The notes under the pieces were generated by a model. It was not told where the DNA came from. It saw nothing but the letters and a program-made list of their open reading frames with translations, and searched no databases. The translations under genes and the position numbers were made by a program. A stretch of DNA of 13,841 nt from JAAYCI01 sp964370445 (GTDB lineage: Bacteria; Bacillota; Clostridia; Oscillospirales; Ruminococcaceae): NCBI GenBank assembly GCA_964370445.1, contig CAYJJK010000070.1:1-13841 (forward strand), in the 5' to 3' direction. Below, one piece after another: positions 7,009 to 13,786 of the stretch. Position 1 is the first letter of the stretch, and every line of letters starts with the position of its first letter.

Positions 7009-8373
7009 ATGATACACTCTTTCGAAAAACTTGGAAACTATTATGTGATTGATGTTGGAAGTGGGTCCATTCACCAGTTGGATAAGCTAGCGTATGATCT
7101 CATCAACCAGGTGGACGAGGACACGTTGCGATGTGGAAAATTTGATGGAAAAATTTGCAGCGCATTACCAAATCACAAAAAAGATGAATTAGAACAAGCT
7201 TTTTTTGAATTACATGATTTAATTATGCAAAACATGCTTTATTCTGAAGATGATTACACTGAGTTTTCGACGAAACTTGGCTCTTCAGTCATTAAAGCCA
7301 TGTGTTTGCATGTTGCACACGATTGTAATTTACGATGCGCTTACTGTTTTGCATCTACTGGAGATTTTGGTGGTTATCGAAAATTAATGTCTTTGGACAC
7401 CGCGAAAAAAGCGATTGATTTGCTTATTTCACTAAGTGGCACACGGCATAATTTGGAAGTGGATTTTTTTGGTGGGGAACCACTTATGAATTTTGATGTT
7501 GTCAAGGATACTGTATCTTATGCACGCAGTTTAGAAAAAAAACACAACAAAAATTTTAGGTTCACCATCACATCCAATGGCCTACTTTTAAATGACGATA
7601 ATATTGACTACATTAATAAAGAAATGAGCAATGTGGTTTTATCTTTAGATGGGCGTCCAGATGTGAATGATGCAATGAGGCCCACTGTTTCACAAACAGG
7701 TTCTTATGAGGTGATTGTGCCTAAAATACAAAAGTTGGTACAAAAACGCAATGGGAAGGAATATTATGTGCGTGGAACTTACACACGTAACAACCTAGAT
7801 TTTCAAAAGGATATAGAGCACCTATATGAACTGGGTTTTGAGCAAATTTCTGTAGAGCCTGTGGTGGGCCCAGAAACAGATGCCTACAGTATCCGTGCTT
7901 GTGATTTTGAAGCCATAGCTCAAAGCTATAAACTGCTGCTTCAAAAAATGATTGCCAATTTGCCCCAAATCCCTTTTCAATTTTTTCATTTCCTTTTAGA
8001 TTTAGACAATGGCCCTTGTGCCATTAAACGTATTAAGGGCTGTGGCTGTGGAAATGAATATCTTGCTGTTACACCAGAAGGGGATCTTTACCCGTGTCAT
8101 CAATTTGTAGGGCAAGATGAATTTAAAATGGGGAGTGTAGAGCATGGTATAACGGCAATACACTTGCAAGAACAGTTTGCAAAGGCACATCTTTTAAATA
8201 AAGAAGAATGTCAAAATTGTTGGGCAAAATTTCATTGCAGTGGCGGTTGCAACGCAAACAACTTTAGTTTTAATCATGATATATTAAGCCCACATACACT
8301 TTCTTGTGAATTAGAAAAAGAGCGATTGGAATGTGCCATTGTATGGGCGGCAGAAAAATCAAAATTCAATTAG
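7009..8373 (+). CDS. scfB: SCIFF radical SAM maturase (thioether-forming, SPASM domain)
   Basis: Cytosolic radical SAM enzyme expected to install Cys-to-Thr thioether bridges in the ScfA peptide. Length from the chosen start is 454 residues, usual for the family. The N-terminal about 90 residues probably form the peptide-recognition domain. The radical SAM cluster motif CNLRCAYC places Cys106, Cys110 and Cys113; GGEP follows at 155-158, and SLDG at 212-215. The C-terminal SPASM region binds auxiliary iron-sulfur clusters: Cys337, Cys345, Cys347, Cys363, Cys401, Cys404, Cys410, Cys414 and Cys433, including the CQNCWAKFHCSGGC stretch. The GCGCGNEYLAVTPEGDLYPC block (344-363) is typical of SPASM maturases. 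The gene follows scfA by 89 bases with a hairpin between them. It ends before a bidirectional terminator. Confidence 0.95.
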   Translation: MIHSFEKLGNYYVIDVGSGSIHQLDKLAYDLINQVDEDTLRCGKFDGKICSALPNHKKDELEQAFFELHDLIMQNMLYSEDDYTEFSTKLGSSVIKAMCLHVAHDCNLRCAYCFASTGDFGGYRKLMSLDTAKKAIDLLISLSGTRHNLEVDFFGGEPLMNFDVVKDTVSYARSLEKKHNKNFRFTITSNGLLLNDDNIDYINKEMSNVVLSLDGRPDVNDAMRPTVSQTGSYEVIVPKIQKLVQKRNGKEYYVRGTYTRNNLDFQKDIEHLYELGFEQISVEPVVGPETDAYSIRACDFEAIAQSYKLLLQKMIANLPQIPFQFFHFLLDLDNGPCAIKRIKGCGCGNEYLAVTPEGDLYPCHQFVGQDEFKMGSVEHGITAIHLQEQFAKAHLLNKEECQNCWAKFHCSGGCNANNFSFNHDILSPHTLSCELEKERLECAIVWAAEKSKFN

Positions 8374-8386
8374 AATATCATAAATA

Positions 8387-8434
8387 CGTGAAAAATACAT
8401 GTCAAGCAATAAAGCTTGACATGTATTTTTCACG
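8387..8434. terminator. Bidirectional terminator, perfect 21-bp palindrome
   Basis: Arms 8387-8407 and 8414-8434 are exact inverted repeats with a 6-base loop (AATAAA). The inner stem ACATGTCAAGC/GCTTGACATGT is followed on either strand by ATTTTT, so it can stop transcription of scfB (+) and of the convergent recombinase gene (-). No other structure is seen in 8374-8484. Confidence 0.85.
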
Positions 8435-8484
8435 CATTATCGTATATTAAATAAAATCAAATTTGTTTGCAAGAATGACCTGTT

Positions 8485-9564
8485 TTACTTAGGTTTTCCA
8501 TATTTTTCCACTTTTTCCACAGGGTTATCAACATGTTTGTTAGGGCTCATTTCCGTATTTTCCGCCTGAAAAAGAGAAAGCGGTGAAGCTTGTGAAGCTT
8601 CTTTTAATTGTGCAGATTCTAGGTGAGTATATATTTGGGTGGTGTTAAGAGCTGAATGACCTAAAATTTCTTTAAGAGCTAGCATATCTACTTTCCCATA
8701 TTGGTGCATCAAAGTTGCTGCAGTATGTCGTAGTTTGTGGGCAGAATATCCTTTTCCACCTAGGCCAGCGGTTGAAAGACTGCGGCCAACCAACTGTTGT
8801 ACACGCCTTGCAGAAAGACGTTTTCCGGTGGTTTTGGAAATAAAAAGAGCTTGCTTATCTTTCCGTTTATCCGTCATTTGATTAAGCGTATCAATAAGAT
8901 TTTGGGTGGCTTGCAGACAGGCCGCATTTAAATATACAGTTCTCTCTTTATTGCCTTTTCCTACAATACGAAGTGTGTCGTTTTTTATATCATTAATATT
9001 GATGGAAACAAGCTCTGAAAGACGCATTCCACAATTTAAAAACAATGCCAATATGCAATAATCTCGCTCCCAAAATTTGCTTTCAATATTTTCTAAAAGC
9101 TCTTTGCTTTCATGTAAACTCAAGTATTTGGGTAAGCTTTTCTTAAGCTTTGGCATCTCTAAGTCTTGCGCTGGATTAGAGGCCAATTTACCTGTTTTAT
9201 TGCATAAATAGTGAAAAAAACTTTTTATTGCTGATAATTTTCTTGCTCTTGATGTGGCAGAATTATTTCGTTCTCTTGTTAAAAAATAGGCAAACTCATA
9301 CAAATCTTCTTTGCTTACAGTGCTTAATAACGGCAAATCCACTGTATGAATTTTAATTTCCTGAAAAGGGATTTGTGAAGGTATAAGATTGCGACGCAAT
9401 AATAAAAAACGTAAAAAGCTACGAATATCAATATAATAAGCATTCACGGTACGTACAGATAATCCTTTAATCGATTCCGAATAATTCAAAAAATCATTTA
9501 GTACTTCAGGGCAATCTGGATATAGTCCACAGCTTTTTTGGCCGGGTTTAATATAGGTGCTCAT
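8485..9564 (-). CDS. XerC/XerD-type tyrosine recombinase
   Basis: Site-specific recombinase that cuts and rejoins DNA through a covalent phosphotyrosine. The N-terminal SAM-like core-binding domain covers about 20-135 and the catalytic domain about 148-325. All catalytic residues are present: Arg181 (GMRLSE), Lys203 (VGKGNKER), His276 and Arg279 (HKLRH), His303 (LGH) and Tyr312 (TQIYTH). At 359 residues it is longer than the usual 300 or so. The extra length is an insert near 58-84 and a polar tail of about 45 residues after the Tyr. The start ATG has AAGGA (9573-9577) 8 bases upstream. No excisionase, relaxase or phage gene is adjacent. It could be the resident chromosome dimer resolvase or an unrelated integrase; the nearby palindrome at 9674-9711 fits the first idea. 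Confidence 0.9.
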   Translation of the reverse strand: MSTYIKPGQKSCGLYPDCPEVLNDFLNYSESIKGLSVRTVNAYYIDIRSFLRFLLLRRNLIPSQIPFQEIKIHTVDLPLLSTVSKEDLYEFAYFLTRERNNSATSRARKLSAIKSFFHYLCNKTGKLASNPAQDLEMPKLKKSLPKYLSLHESKELLENIESKFWERDYCILALFLNCGMRLSELVSININDIKNDTLRIVGKGNKERTVYLNAACLQATQNLIDTLNQMTDKRKDKQALFISKTTGKRLSARRVQQLVGRSLSTAGLGGKGYSAHKLRHTAATLMHQYGKVDMLALKEILGHSALNTTQIYTHLESAQLKEASQASPLSLFQAENTEMSPNKHVDNPVEKVEKYGKPK

Positions 9565-9616
9565 ATTTGCAATCCTTATACAATAGATATTTTATTTTAA
9601 TGCTACTATACATTAT

Positions 9617-9645
9617 ATTATATAGGATATTGGACAATTGGTAAA
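9617..9645 (-). promoter_or_regulatory. Promoter candidate for the tyrosine recombinase
   Basis: On the minus strand: TTTACC (9645-9640), a 17-base spacer, and a perfect TATAAT (9622-9617). Transcription would start near 9610, about 46 bases before the start codon. Confidence 0.6.
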
Positions 9646-9673
9646 TAATACAATTTTTAGGTATATATGCTCC

Positions 9674-9711
9674 CCTTTATTTCGCTAAATATTCATTTAG
9701 CGAAATAAAGG
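9674..9711. repeat. Perfect 17-bp inverted repeat upstream of the recombinase; candidate Xer/dif-like site
   Basis: Arms 9674-9690 and 9695-9711 are exact inverted repeats around ATTC. The central 28 bases (9679-9706) divide into ATTTCGCTAAA, a 6-base centre TATTCA, and TTTAGCGAAAT, the 11-6-11 geometry of dif sites. It lies between divergent genes and 29 bases beyond the -35 box of the recombinase promoter, where a terminator would serve no obvious transcript. A terminator or operator role remains possible. The following stretch, 9712-9811, is AT-rich with no gene or structure that I recognise. Confidence 0.6.
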
Positions 9712-9811
9712 ATGTGTTTTGTTTTTGGTGTTTTACTATTATATTATTTTTTCATATATTAAAGTTTAGTATTTACCTTCTGCCCTGATTGTCAATCGTC
9801 AAATAAACATA

Positions 9812-9840
9812 TTGTGTTTTTATTTTTATTTTGATATAAT
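9812..9840 (+). promoter_or_regulatory. Upstream promoter candidate of the glycosyltransferase operon
   Basis: TTGTGT (9812-9817), a 17-base spacer, and an extended -10 TGATATAAT (9832-9840). The -35 box is weak, the -10 perfect. Confidence 0.55.
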
Positions 9841-9851
9841 AAATTGAAATG

Positions 9852-9880
9852 TTGACAAAAATGCTTACACACCGTGTAAA
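9852..9880 (+). promoter_or_regulatory. Downstream promoter candidate of the glycosyltransferase operon
   Basis: Perfect TTGACA (9852-9857), a 17-base spacer, and TGTAAA (9875-9880), 4 of 6 matches. Transcription would start near 9887, leaving about 104 bases of leader. Confidence 0.65.
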
Positions 9881-9887
9881 GCTCTTT

Positions 9888-9990
9888 ATTAAAAGGAGTG
9901 CAAGGCGAATTATTTTAAATTAGAGCCGATTTTCCTTGCAAATAATTACATGAAAACTCTCCATGTGCTCGTTTCACTTTAATAAATCCC
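9888..9990 (+). other. Untranslated leader with an orphan Shine-Dalgarno and possible structure
   Basis: AAAAGGAG (9891-9898) is a good ribosome binding sequence but has no ATG behind it; the overlapping GTG at 9898 opens only six codons. Inverted repeats: TGCAAGG (9899-9905) with CCTTGCA (9934-9940), AATTATTT (9908-9915) with AAATAATT (9940-9947), and ACATG (9949-9953) with CATGT (9962-9966). The first two pairs cross, so they could form alternative folds or a pseudoknot. The last 20 bases before the glycosyltransferase ATG contain no Shine-Dalgarno. No known riboswitch class was recognised. Confidence 0.4.
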
Positions 9991-11202
9991 ATGAAAAAAA
10001 AGATTCTCATTGTCAGTCAACATTTTTGGCCTGAGGACTTTCGTATCAATGATATTGCTGAAGGTTTTATCTCAGAAGGTGTAGAAGTGGATGTGCTTTG
10101 TGGCATCCCCAATTACCCCAAAGGGTTTTTTTTTGAAGGGTATTCCATGTTCAAAAACCGCAAGCAAATACATAATGGCGCAAAAATTTATAGGGCTTAT
10201 GAAATACCAAGAGGCAAAAGATCTGTAGGTATTTTTTTAAACTATGTTTCTTTCCCATTTTTTGCTTCATTTACGATGTTGCGCCTTTTACGCAATCACT
10301 ATGATGCGGTTTTTTGTTATGAAACCTCACCTGTACTGATGATTTTCCCTGCAATATTATTTTCGAAAATTCGAAAATTGCCACTCACCACCTATGTTCT
10401 TGATCTTTGGCCTGAAAACCTTTATTCAGTGTTGCCTATCCAAAATCAATTTTTAAAAAAAGTGGCTGCCGGTGTTTCTGCTTGGCATTATCGCAAAGGT
10501 GGTAGGCTGATGGCGATGTCGGTGCCGCAAAGACAAAGGCTTTTGGAAGTTACCGGAAAAGAAGCGAGTGATATTGCCATTTTCCCACAATATTGTGAAG
10601 ATTTTTATGCTGAGAATAGTTTTCCGAAAGAAACGGTGGGTAAAGTTTTTAATGTGATGTTTGCGGGGAATTTTAGCCCTGCACAGGGGCTTGATACGCT
10701 GATAGATGCTGCCATCATCCTGAAAAATGAAAACGTTACCGGTGTTTGTTTTTCTATGTATGGCGAAGGCATGAGCCACAAAGAATTTTGCGATCGCATA
10801 AAAGCCTGTGGAGTTGAGCGATTTTTTTTAATGTATGGACGAGTTTTTCCTGAGGAAGTGGTCGAGGCTTCTAAAGATGCGGATGCGCTTTTTATTTCTT
10901 TATGTGGTAGCGAGATGCTTGATATGACCATTCCTGCAAAAATTTCTTCTTGCATGGCTATGTGTAGGCCATTGCTTTGCTGCCTTTCCGGTGCAGGTGC
11001 AAAAGCAGTTAGTGATGCACAATGTGCCCTTGTTTCAAAACCGGAAGACGCAAAGGCGCTTGCTGAAAACATCAAAAAAATGCACACTTTTACGCAAAAT
11101 GAACGCATTGAGATGTCCCAAAATGCCAAAAACTACTACAATGTACATTTCAGCAAAAAAGTGCTTTTACCGCAAATGATACGTTATATACTTGGAGTAT
11201 GA
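9991..11202 (+). CDS. GT4-family glycosyltransferase (WbuB-like)
   Basis: Predicted GT-B fold, two-domain retaining glycosyltransferase that moves a sugar from a nucleotide donor onto a surface-glycan acceptor at the cytosolic face of the membrane. The N-terminal acceptor domain has SQHFWPEDFRINDIAEG (9-25) and the CGIPNYPKG motif (37-45) typical of WbuB-type enzymes; hydrophobic patches near 80-125 may touch the membrane. The donor domain starts near 220 with FAGNFSPAQGLDTLIDA, then YGEG (257-260) and TIPAKISSCMAM (313-324). At 403 residues it has usual length. The start lacks a Shine-Dalgarno sequence. The gene contains A8 (codons 2-4), T9 (10126-10134) and T8 (10822-10829) runs. It overlaps the ribosome binding site of the next gene. 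Sugar specificity cannot be told. Confidence 0.9.
   Translation: MKKKILIVSQHFWPEDFRINDIAEGFISEGVEVDVLCGIPNYPKGFFFEGYSMFKNRKQIHNGAKIYRAYEIPRGKRSVGIFLNYVSFPFFASFTMLRLLRNHYDAVFCYETSPVLMIFPAILFSKIRKLPLTTYVLDLWPENLYSVLPIQNQFLKKVAAGVSAWHYRKGGRLMAMSVPQRQRLLEVTGKEASDIAIFPQYCEDFYAENSFPKETVGKVFNVMFAGNFSPAQGLDTLIDAAIILKNENVTGVCFSMYGEGMSHKEFCDRIKACGVERFFLMYGRVFPEEVVEASKDADALFISLCGSEMLDMTIPAKISSCMAMCRPLLCCLSGAGAKAVSDAQCALVSKPEDAKALAENIKKMHTFTQNERIEMSQNAKNYYNVHFSKKVLLPQMIRYILGV
11194..11197 (+). promoter_or_regulatory. Ribosome binding site that fixes a TTG start for the GT2 gene
   Basis: GGAG inside the last codons of the upstream gene, 9 bases before TTG at 11207. The TTG at 11192 precedes GGAG and so cannot use it. 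Confidence 0.7.
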
Positions 11203-11206
11203 AAAT

Positions 11207-11896
11207 TTGAAAATTATTGTAATTATTCCATGCTACAACGAACAAGACAATATCGTTTCTGTGGTTCAACGATTGAAAGAAGAAAACCCTACAGTTGATT
11301 ATATTGTTGTGAATGATTGTTCCACAGATAATAGTGAAAAAGTCATGCGTGAAAATGCCATAAAGTACATTTCAAACCCGTATAATCTTGGTATTGGTGG
11401 CACGGTACAGTGTGGATATCGCTATGCAGTGGCTAAAGATTATGACATTGCAGTGCAAATGGATGGTGATGGGCAGCATAGTCCTTGTTTTTTGCGCACG
11501 GTAACAGCCGATATAGAATCTGGAAAAGCAGATATGTGTATCGGAAGCCGCTTTTTAACAAGGGAGGGTTTTCAGTCCTCGTTTGCTCGCAGAATGGGCA
11601 TTTCGCTCATCAGCACCACAATTAAAATATTAACAGGGAAACGAATTAAAGATACAACCAGTGGATACAGAGCCACTGGAAAAAAAATGACAGCCTTTTT
11701 TGCGAATGAATATGCGCAAGATTTCCCCGAACCAGAGGCGATACTCAGCAGCTTGAAATGTGGTTTTACCGTAACAGAAGTACCAGTTATTATGGAAGAA
11801 CGTGGCGGTGGGGTATCAAGCATCAACACAGTAAAATCGGTTTACTATATGATTAAAGTATTATTATCGCTTGTTGTAAGCTGGCTGAAATATTAA
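11207..11896 (+). CDS. GT2-family glycosyltransferase (DPM1/polyprenol-phosphate type)
   Basis: Predicted GT-A fold enzyme that transfers a sugar from a nucleotide donor, probably to polyprenyl phosphate. The chosen TTG start gives a typical N-terminus, MKIIVIIPCYNEQDNI, and 229 residues. Motifs: NDCSTDNS (36-43), NLGIGGTVQCGY (60-71), the metal-binding DGDGQH (86-91), GSRFLTREG (113-121), DTTSGYRA (149-156) and EVPVIMEERGGGVSSI (191-206). A hydrophobic stretch at 213-227 may anchor the C-terminus to the membrane. An upstream in-frame TTG at 11192 would add five codons but lies before the GGAG. The gene begins 4 bases after the GT4 stop, so the two are translationally linked, and the DUF2304 gene follows after 9 bases, a common partner of this GT2 subgroup. 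Confidence 0.92.
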   Translation: MKIIVIIPCYNEQDNIVSVVQRLKEENPTVDYIVVNDCSTDNSEKVMRENAIKYISNPYNLGIGGTVQCGYRYAVAKDYDIAVQMDGDGQHSPCFLRTVTADIESGKADMCIGSRFLTREGFQSSFARRMGISLISTTIKILTGKRIKDTTSGYRATGKKMTAFFANEYAQDFPEPEAILSSLKCGFTVTEVPVIMEERGGGVSSINTVKSVYYMIKVLLSLVVSWLKY

Positions 11897-11905
11897 AGGA
11901 AAATC

Positions 11906-12286
11906 ATGAATAGTATTTTTGAAAGCACAATTTTGCAATGTTTGCTTATTTTTGGGGCAATTATTTATCTTATTATTATTTTTGCGGTGCTTAAAAACGG
12001 GAAATTAGCCGTAAAGTATGCAATTATTTGGATTATTTCTGGAATTTTATTGCTTTTACTTGCCGTGTTCCCCTACCCGCTTTTGGTGCTAAGCAATATT
12101 CTTAATATTGTAAATCCATCCATATTGGTCTACTTGCTTGTGTTTGTTTGTCTCATTTTCAATACACTGGCCCTTTCGGTAATTGTTTCTGGTTTTTCTC
12201 GCAGGATCACAAGGCTTATTCAAACCATTGCAATTCTTGAAAAAAGAGTGCGAGAGCTTGAAAAAGAAAATGATAATGAACCATAA
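11906..12286 (+). CDS. DUF2304 family small membrane protein
   Basis: This 126-residue protein has three hydrophobic segments, about 8-28, 37-57 and 71-94. A charged helix with heptad character follows (about 97-122), probably a short cytosolic coiled coil. This layout and the position right behind a GT2 glycosyltransferase match the DUF2304 family, whose biochemical role is not known. A role as membrane partner or regulator of the glycosyltransferase is inference from context only. AAAGGA (11895-11900) lies 5 bases before the ATG and overlaps the end of the GT2 gene. The operon ends at a terminator 17 bases downstream. No flippase or polymerase is encoded next to it. Confidence 0.82.
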   Translation: MNSIFESTILQCLLIFGAIIYLIIIFAVLKNGKLAVKYAIIWIISGILLLLLAVFPYPLLVLSNILNIVNPSILVYLLVFVCLIFNTLALSVIVSGFSRRITRLIQTIAILEKRVRELEKENDNEP

Positions 12287-12303
12287 AAAGTTTATTTAAA
12301 CTG

Positions 12304-12330
12304 AAAACACCCTGCGAAGGGTGTTTTTTT
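12304..12330. terminator. Shared terminator between the glycosyltransferase operon and radA
   Basis: AAAACACCC (12304-12312), loop TGCGAA, GGGTGTTTT (12319-12327), and a T run to 12330. The same stem read on the minus strand also ends in four T residues, so it may serve convergent radA too. Confidence 0.92.
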
Positions 12331-12336
12331 AAATCA

Positions 12337-13719
12337 TTATAGATGTGATATTGCTTGTTGTAGTGTTGACACTCCAAGGATTTGCATCGGTGCAAAGCCA
12401 TCTTTTGATAATTTTCGCAGATTATGAGACGGGATAATGGCTTTTGTAAACCCAATACGCTGCGCCTCTCTTAAACGAAGCTCTAAATTAGCAATGCTAC
12501 GCACCTCTCCGCCAAGCCCAACTTCTCCCAGTGCCAACATATCGTCGTCTAAAGGTTTATCTAGCAAGCTTGATACAATGGCAAGGCAAACGCTTAAATC
12601 GCTGGCGGTTTCATCAATTTCAAGCCCCCCTACCACATTAAGGTAAATGTCCAAATTTCCCATCAAGAACCCTGCTCTTTTTTCTAAAACAGCCAAAAGC
12701 AGATTGGTTCGTGCCAGTTCAACACCCGAGGTTGCCCTGCGGGGTGTACCAAAGCTTGTTTTGGTGGCAATGGCTTGTATTTCTGTCAACAATGGGCGTG
12801 AGCCTTCCATAAGGCAGGTAACACAATTTCCGCTAACGCCTAAAGAACGCCCGGCCAAAAGCATTTCAGATGGGTTTTCAATAGCCTCAAGTCCTTTTCC
12901 CGTCATGTCAAACAACCCTATTTCATTGGTGGAACCATAACGGTTTTTCACAGCTCTTAAAATGCGATAAGGGTTTCCTCTCTCGCCTTCAAAATAAAGT
13001 ACGGTATCTACAATATGTTCAAGTACTTTGGGGCCTGCTATGGCACCGTCTTTGTTTACATGCCCCACAATAAACACCGGAACCTCTTTGCGTTTTGCCA
13101 CCGACAAAAGACGCGCTGTGCACTCTTTTACCTGAGACACGCTGCCGGCTGACCCCGATAGATCTGGCGTATACATGGTTTGAATGGAATCAATCACTAC
13201 AAACCCAAATTCGGACTGTTCTATATAACTGGTGATTTCATCAATGTTGGCCTCTGCAGCTACCGAAATCCCTTCTTCTTGCACTTCAAGACGTTGTGCA
13301 CGCAATTTAATCTGCCGCACAGACTCTTCCCCGCTAATATAAAGAACAGGTGTTTGTGCTGATACCGCACCGCAAATTTGCAAAAGCATTGTGGATTTAC
13401 CAGCGCCGGGCTCGCCACCCAACAAAACCACACTACCCAAAACAATACCGCCACCCAAAACGCGGTTCATCTCTCGAATATTGGTTGAAAGGCGACTTTG
13501 CTCTTCGTTTGTGTCCACTTCGCTTAGTGTTTGTAATTGGCTAGATAAAGCCAGTGGTGTAAGGTGACGATTTAGGCTGTTTTTTCCTTTTTTTTCCTCC
13601 CGAACCACATCTTCTACGATGGAGTTCCAGCTTCCACAGGCAGAGCACTTACCCATCCAACGGGGCGATACTTCCCCGCAGTTTGTGCATAGATAAACTG
13701 TCTTCAATTTTTCTTTCAA
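12337..13719 (-). CDS. radA: DNA repair and recombination ATPase RadA (Sms)
   Basis: RecA-like hexameric ATPase that helps branch migration and processing of recombination intermediates. Length from the chosen start is 460 residues, normal for the family. The N-terminal zinc finger has Cys11, Cys14, Cys25 and Cys28. Walker A is GEPGAGKST (102-110), Walker B is VVIDSIQ (174-180), and the RadA-specific KNRYGSTNEIG lies at 258-268, with Tyr in place of the usual Phe of KNRFG. The C-terminal Lon-protease-like domain (about 300-460) lacks protease activity in known members. The start is TTG at 13719 because AGGAGG (13727-13732) lies 7 bases before it; an in-frame ATG at 13746 would put that site inside the gene. 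No clear promoter is seen between the tRNA terminator and the start. Confidence 0.96.
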   Translation of the reverse strand: MKEKLKTVYLCTNCGEVSPRWMGKCSACGSWNSIVEDVVREEKKGKNSLNRHLTPLALSSQLQTLSEVDTNEEQSRLSTNIREMNRVLGGGIVLGSVVLLGGEPGAGKSTMLLQICGAVSAQTPVLYISGEESVRQIKLRAQRLEVQEEGISVAAEANIDEITSYIEQSEFGFVVIDSIQTMYTPDLSGSAGSVSQVKECTARLLSVAKRKEVPVFIVGHVNKDGAIAGPKVLEHIVDTVLYFEGERGNPYRILRAVKNRYGSTNEIGLFDMTGKGLEAIENPSEMLLAGRSLGVSGNCVTCLMEGSRPLLTEIQAIATKTSFGTPRRATSGVELARTNLLLAVLEKRAGFLMGNLDIYLNVVGGLEIDETASDLSVCLAIVSSLLDKPLDDDMLALGEVGLGGEVRSIANLELRLREAQRIGFTKAIIPSHNLRKLSKDGFAPMQILGVSTLQQAISHL

Positions 13720-13726
13720 AACAATT

Positions 13727-13732
13727 CCTCCT
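13727..13732 (-). promoter_or_regulatory. Ribosome binding site that fixes a TTG start for radA
   Basis: Perfect AGGAGG on the minus strand, 7 bases before TTG at 13719. The resulting N-terminus MKEKLKTVYLCTNCGEVSPR agrees with known RadA proteins. Confidence 0.85.
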
Positions 13733-13752
13733 ACACATAAATTCATATAAAG

Positions 13753-13783
13753 AAAAAAACTTACAAACCATATTGTTTGTAAG
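13753..13783 (-). terminator. Terminator of the tRNA-Cys transcript
   Basis: Perfect 9-bp stem, CTTACAAAC/GTTTGTAAG (arms 13760-13768 and 13775-13783), with a 6-base loop. On the minus strand it is followed directly by seven T residues. It starts 4 bases after the tRNA 3' end and precedes radA. Confidence 0.93.
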
Positions 13784-13786
13784 CTT

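Noticed and set aside
10605..11129. 174-codon minus-strand open frame within the GT4 gene
   Set aside because: Low-complexity shadow frame opposite a conserved glycosyltransferase domain, with no recognisable motif.
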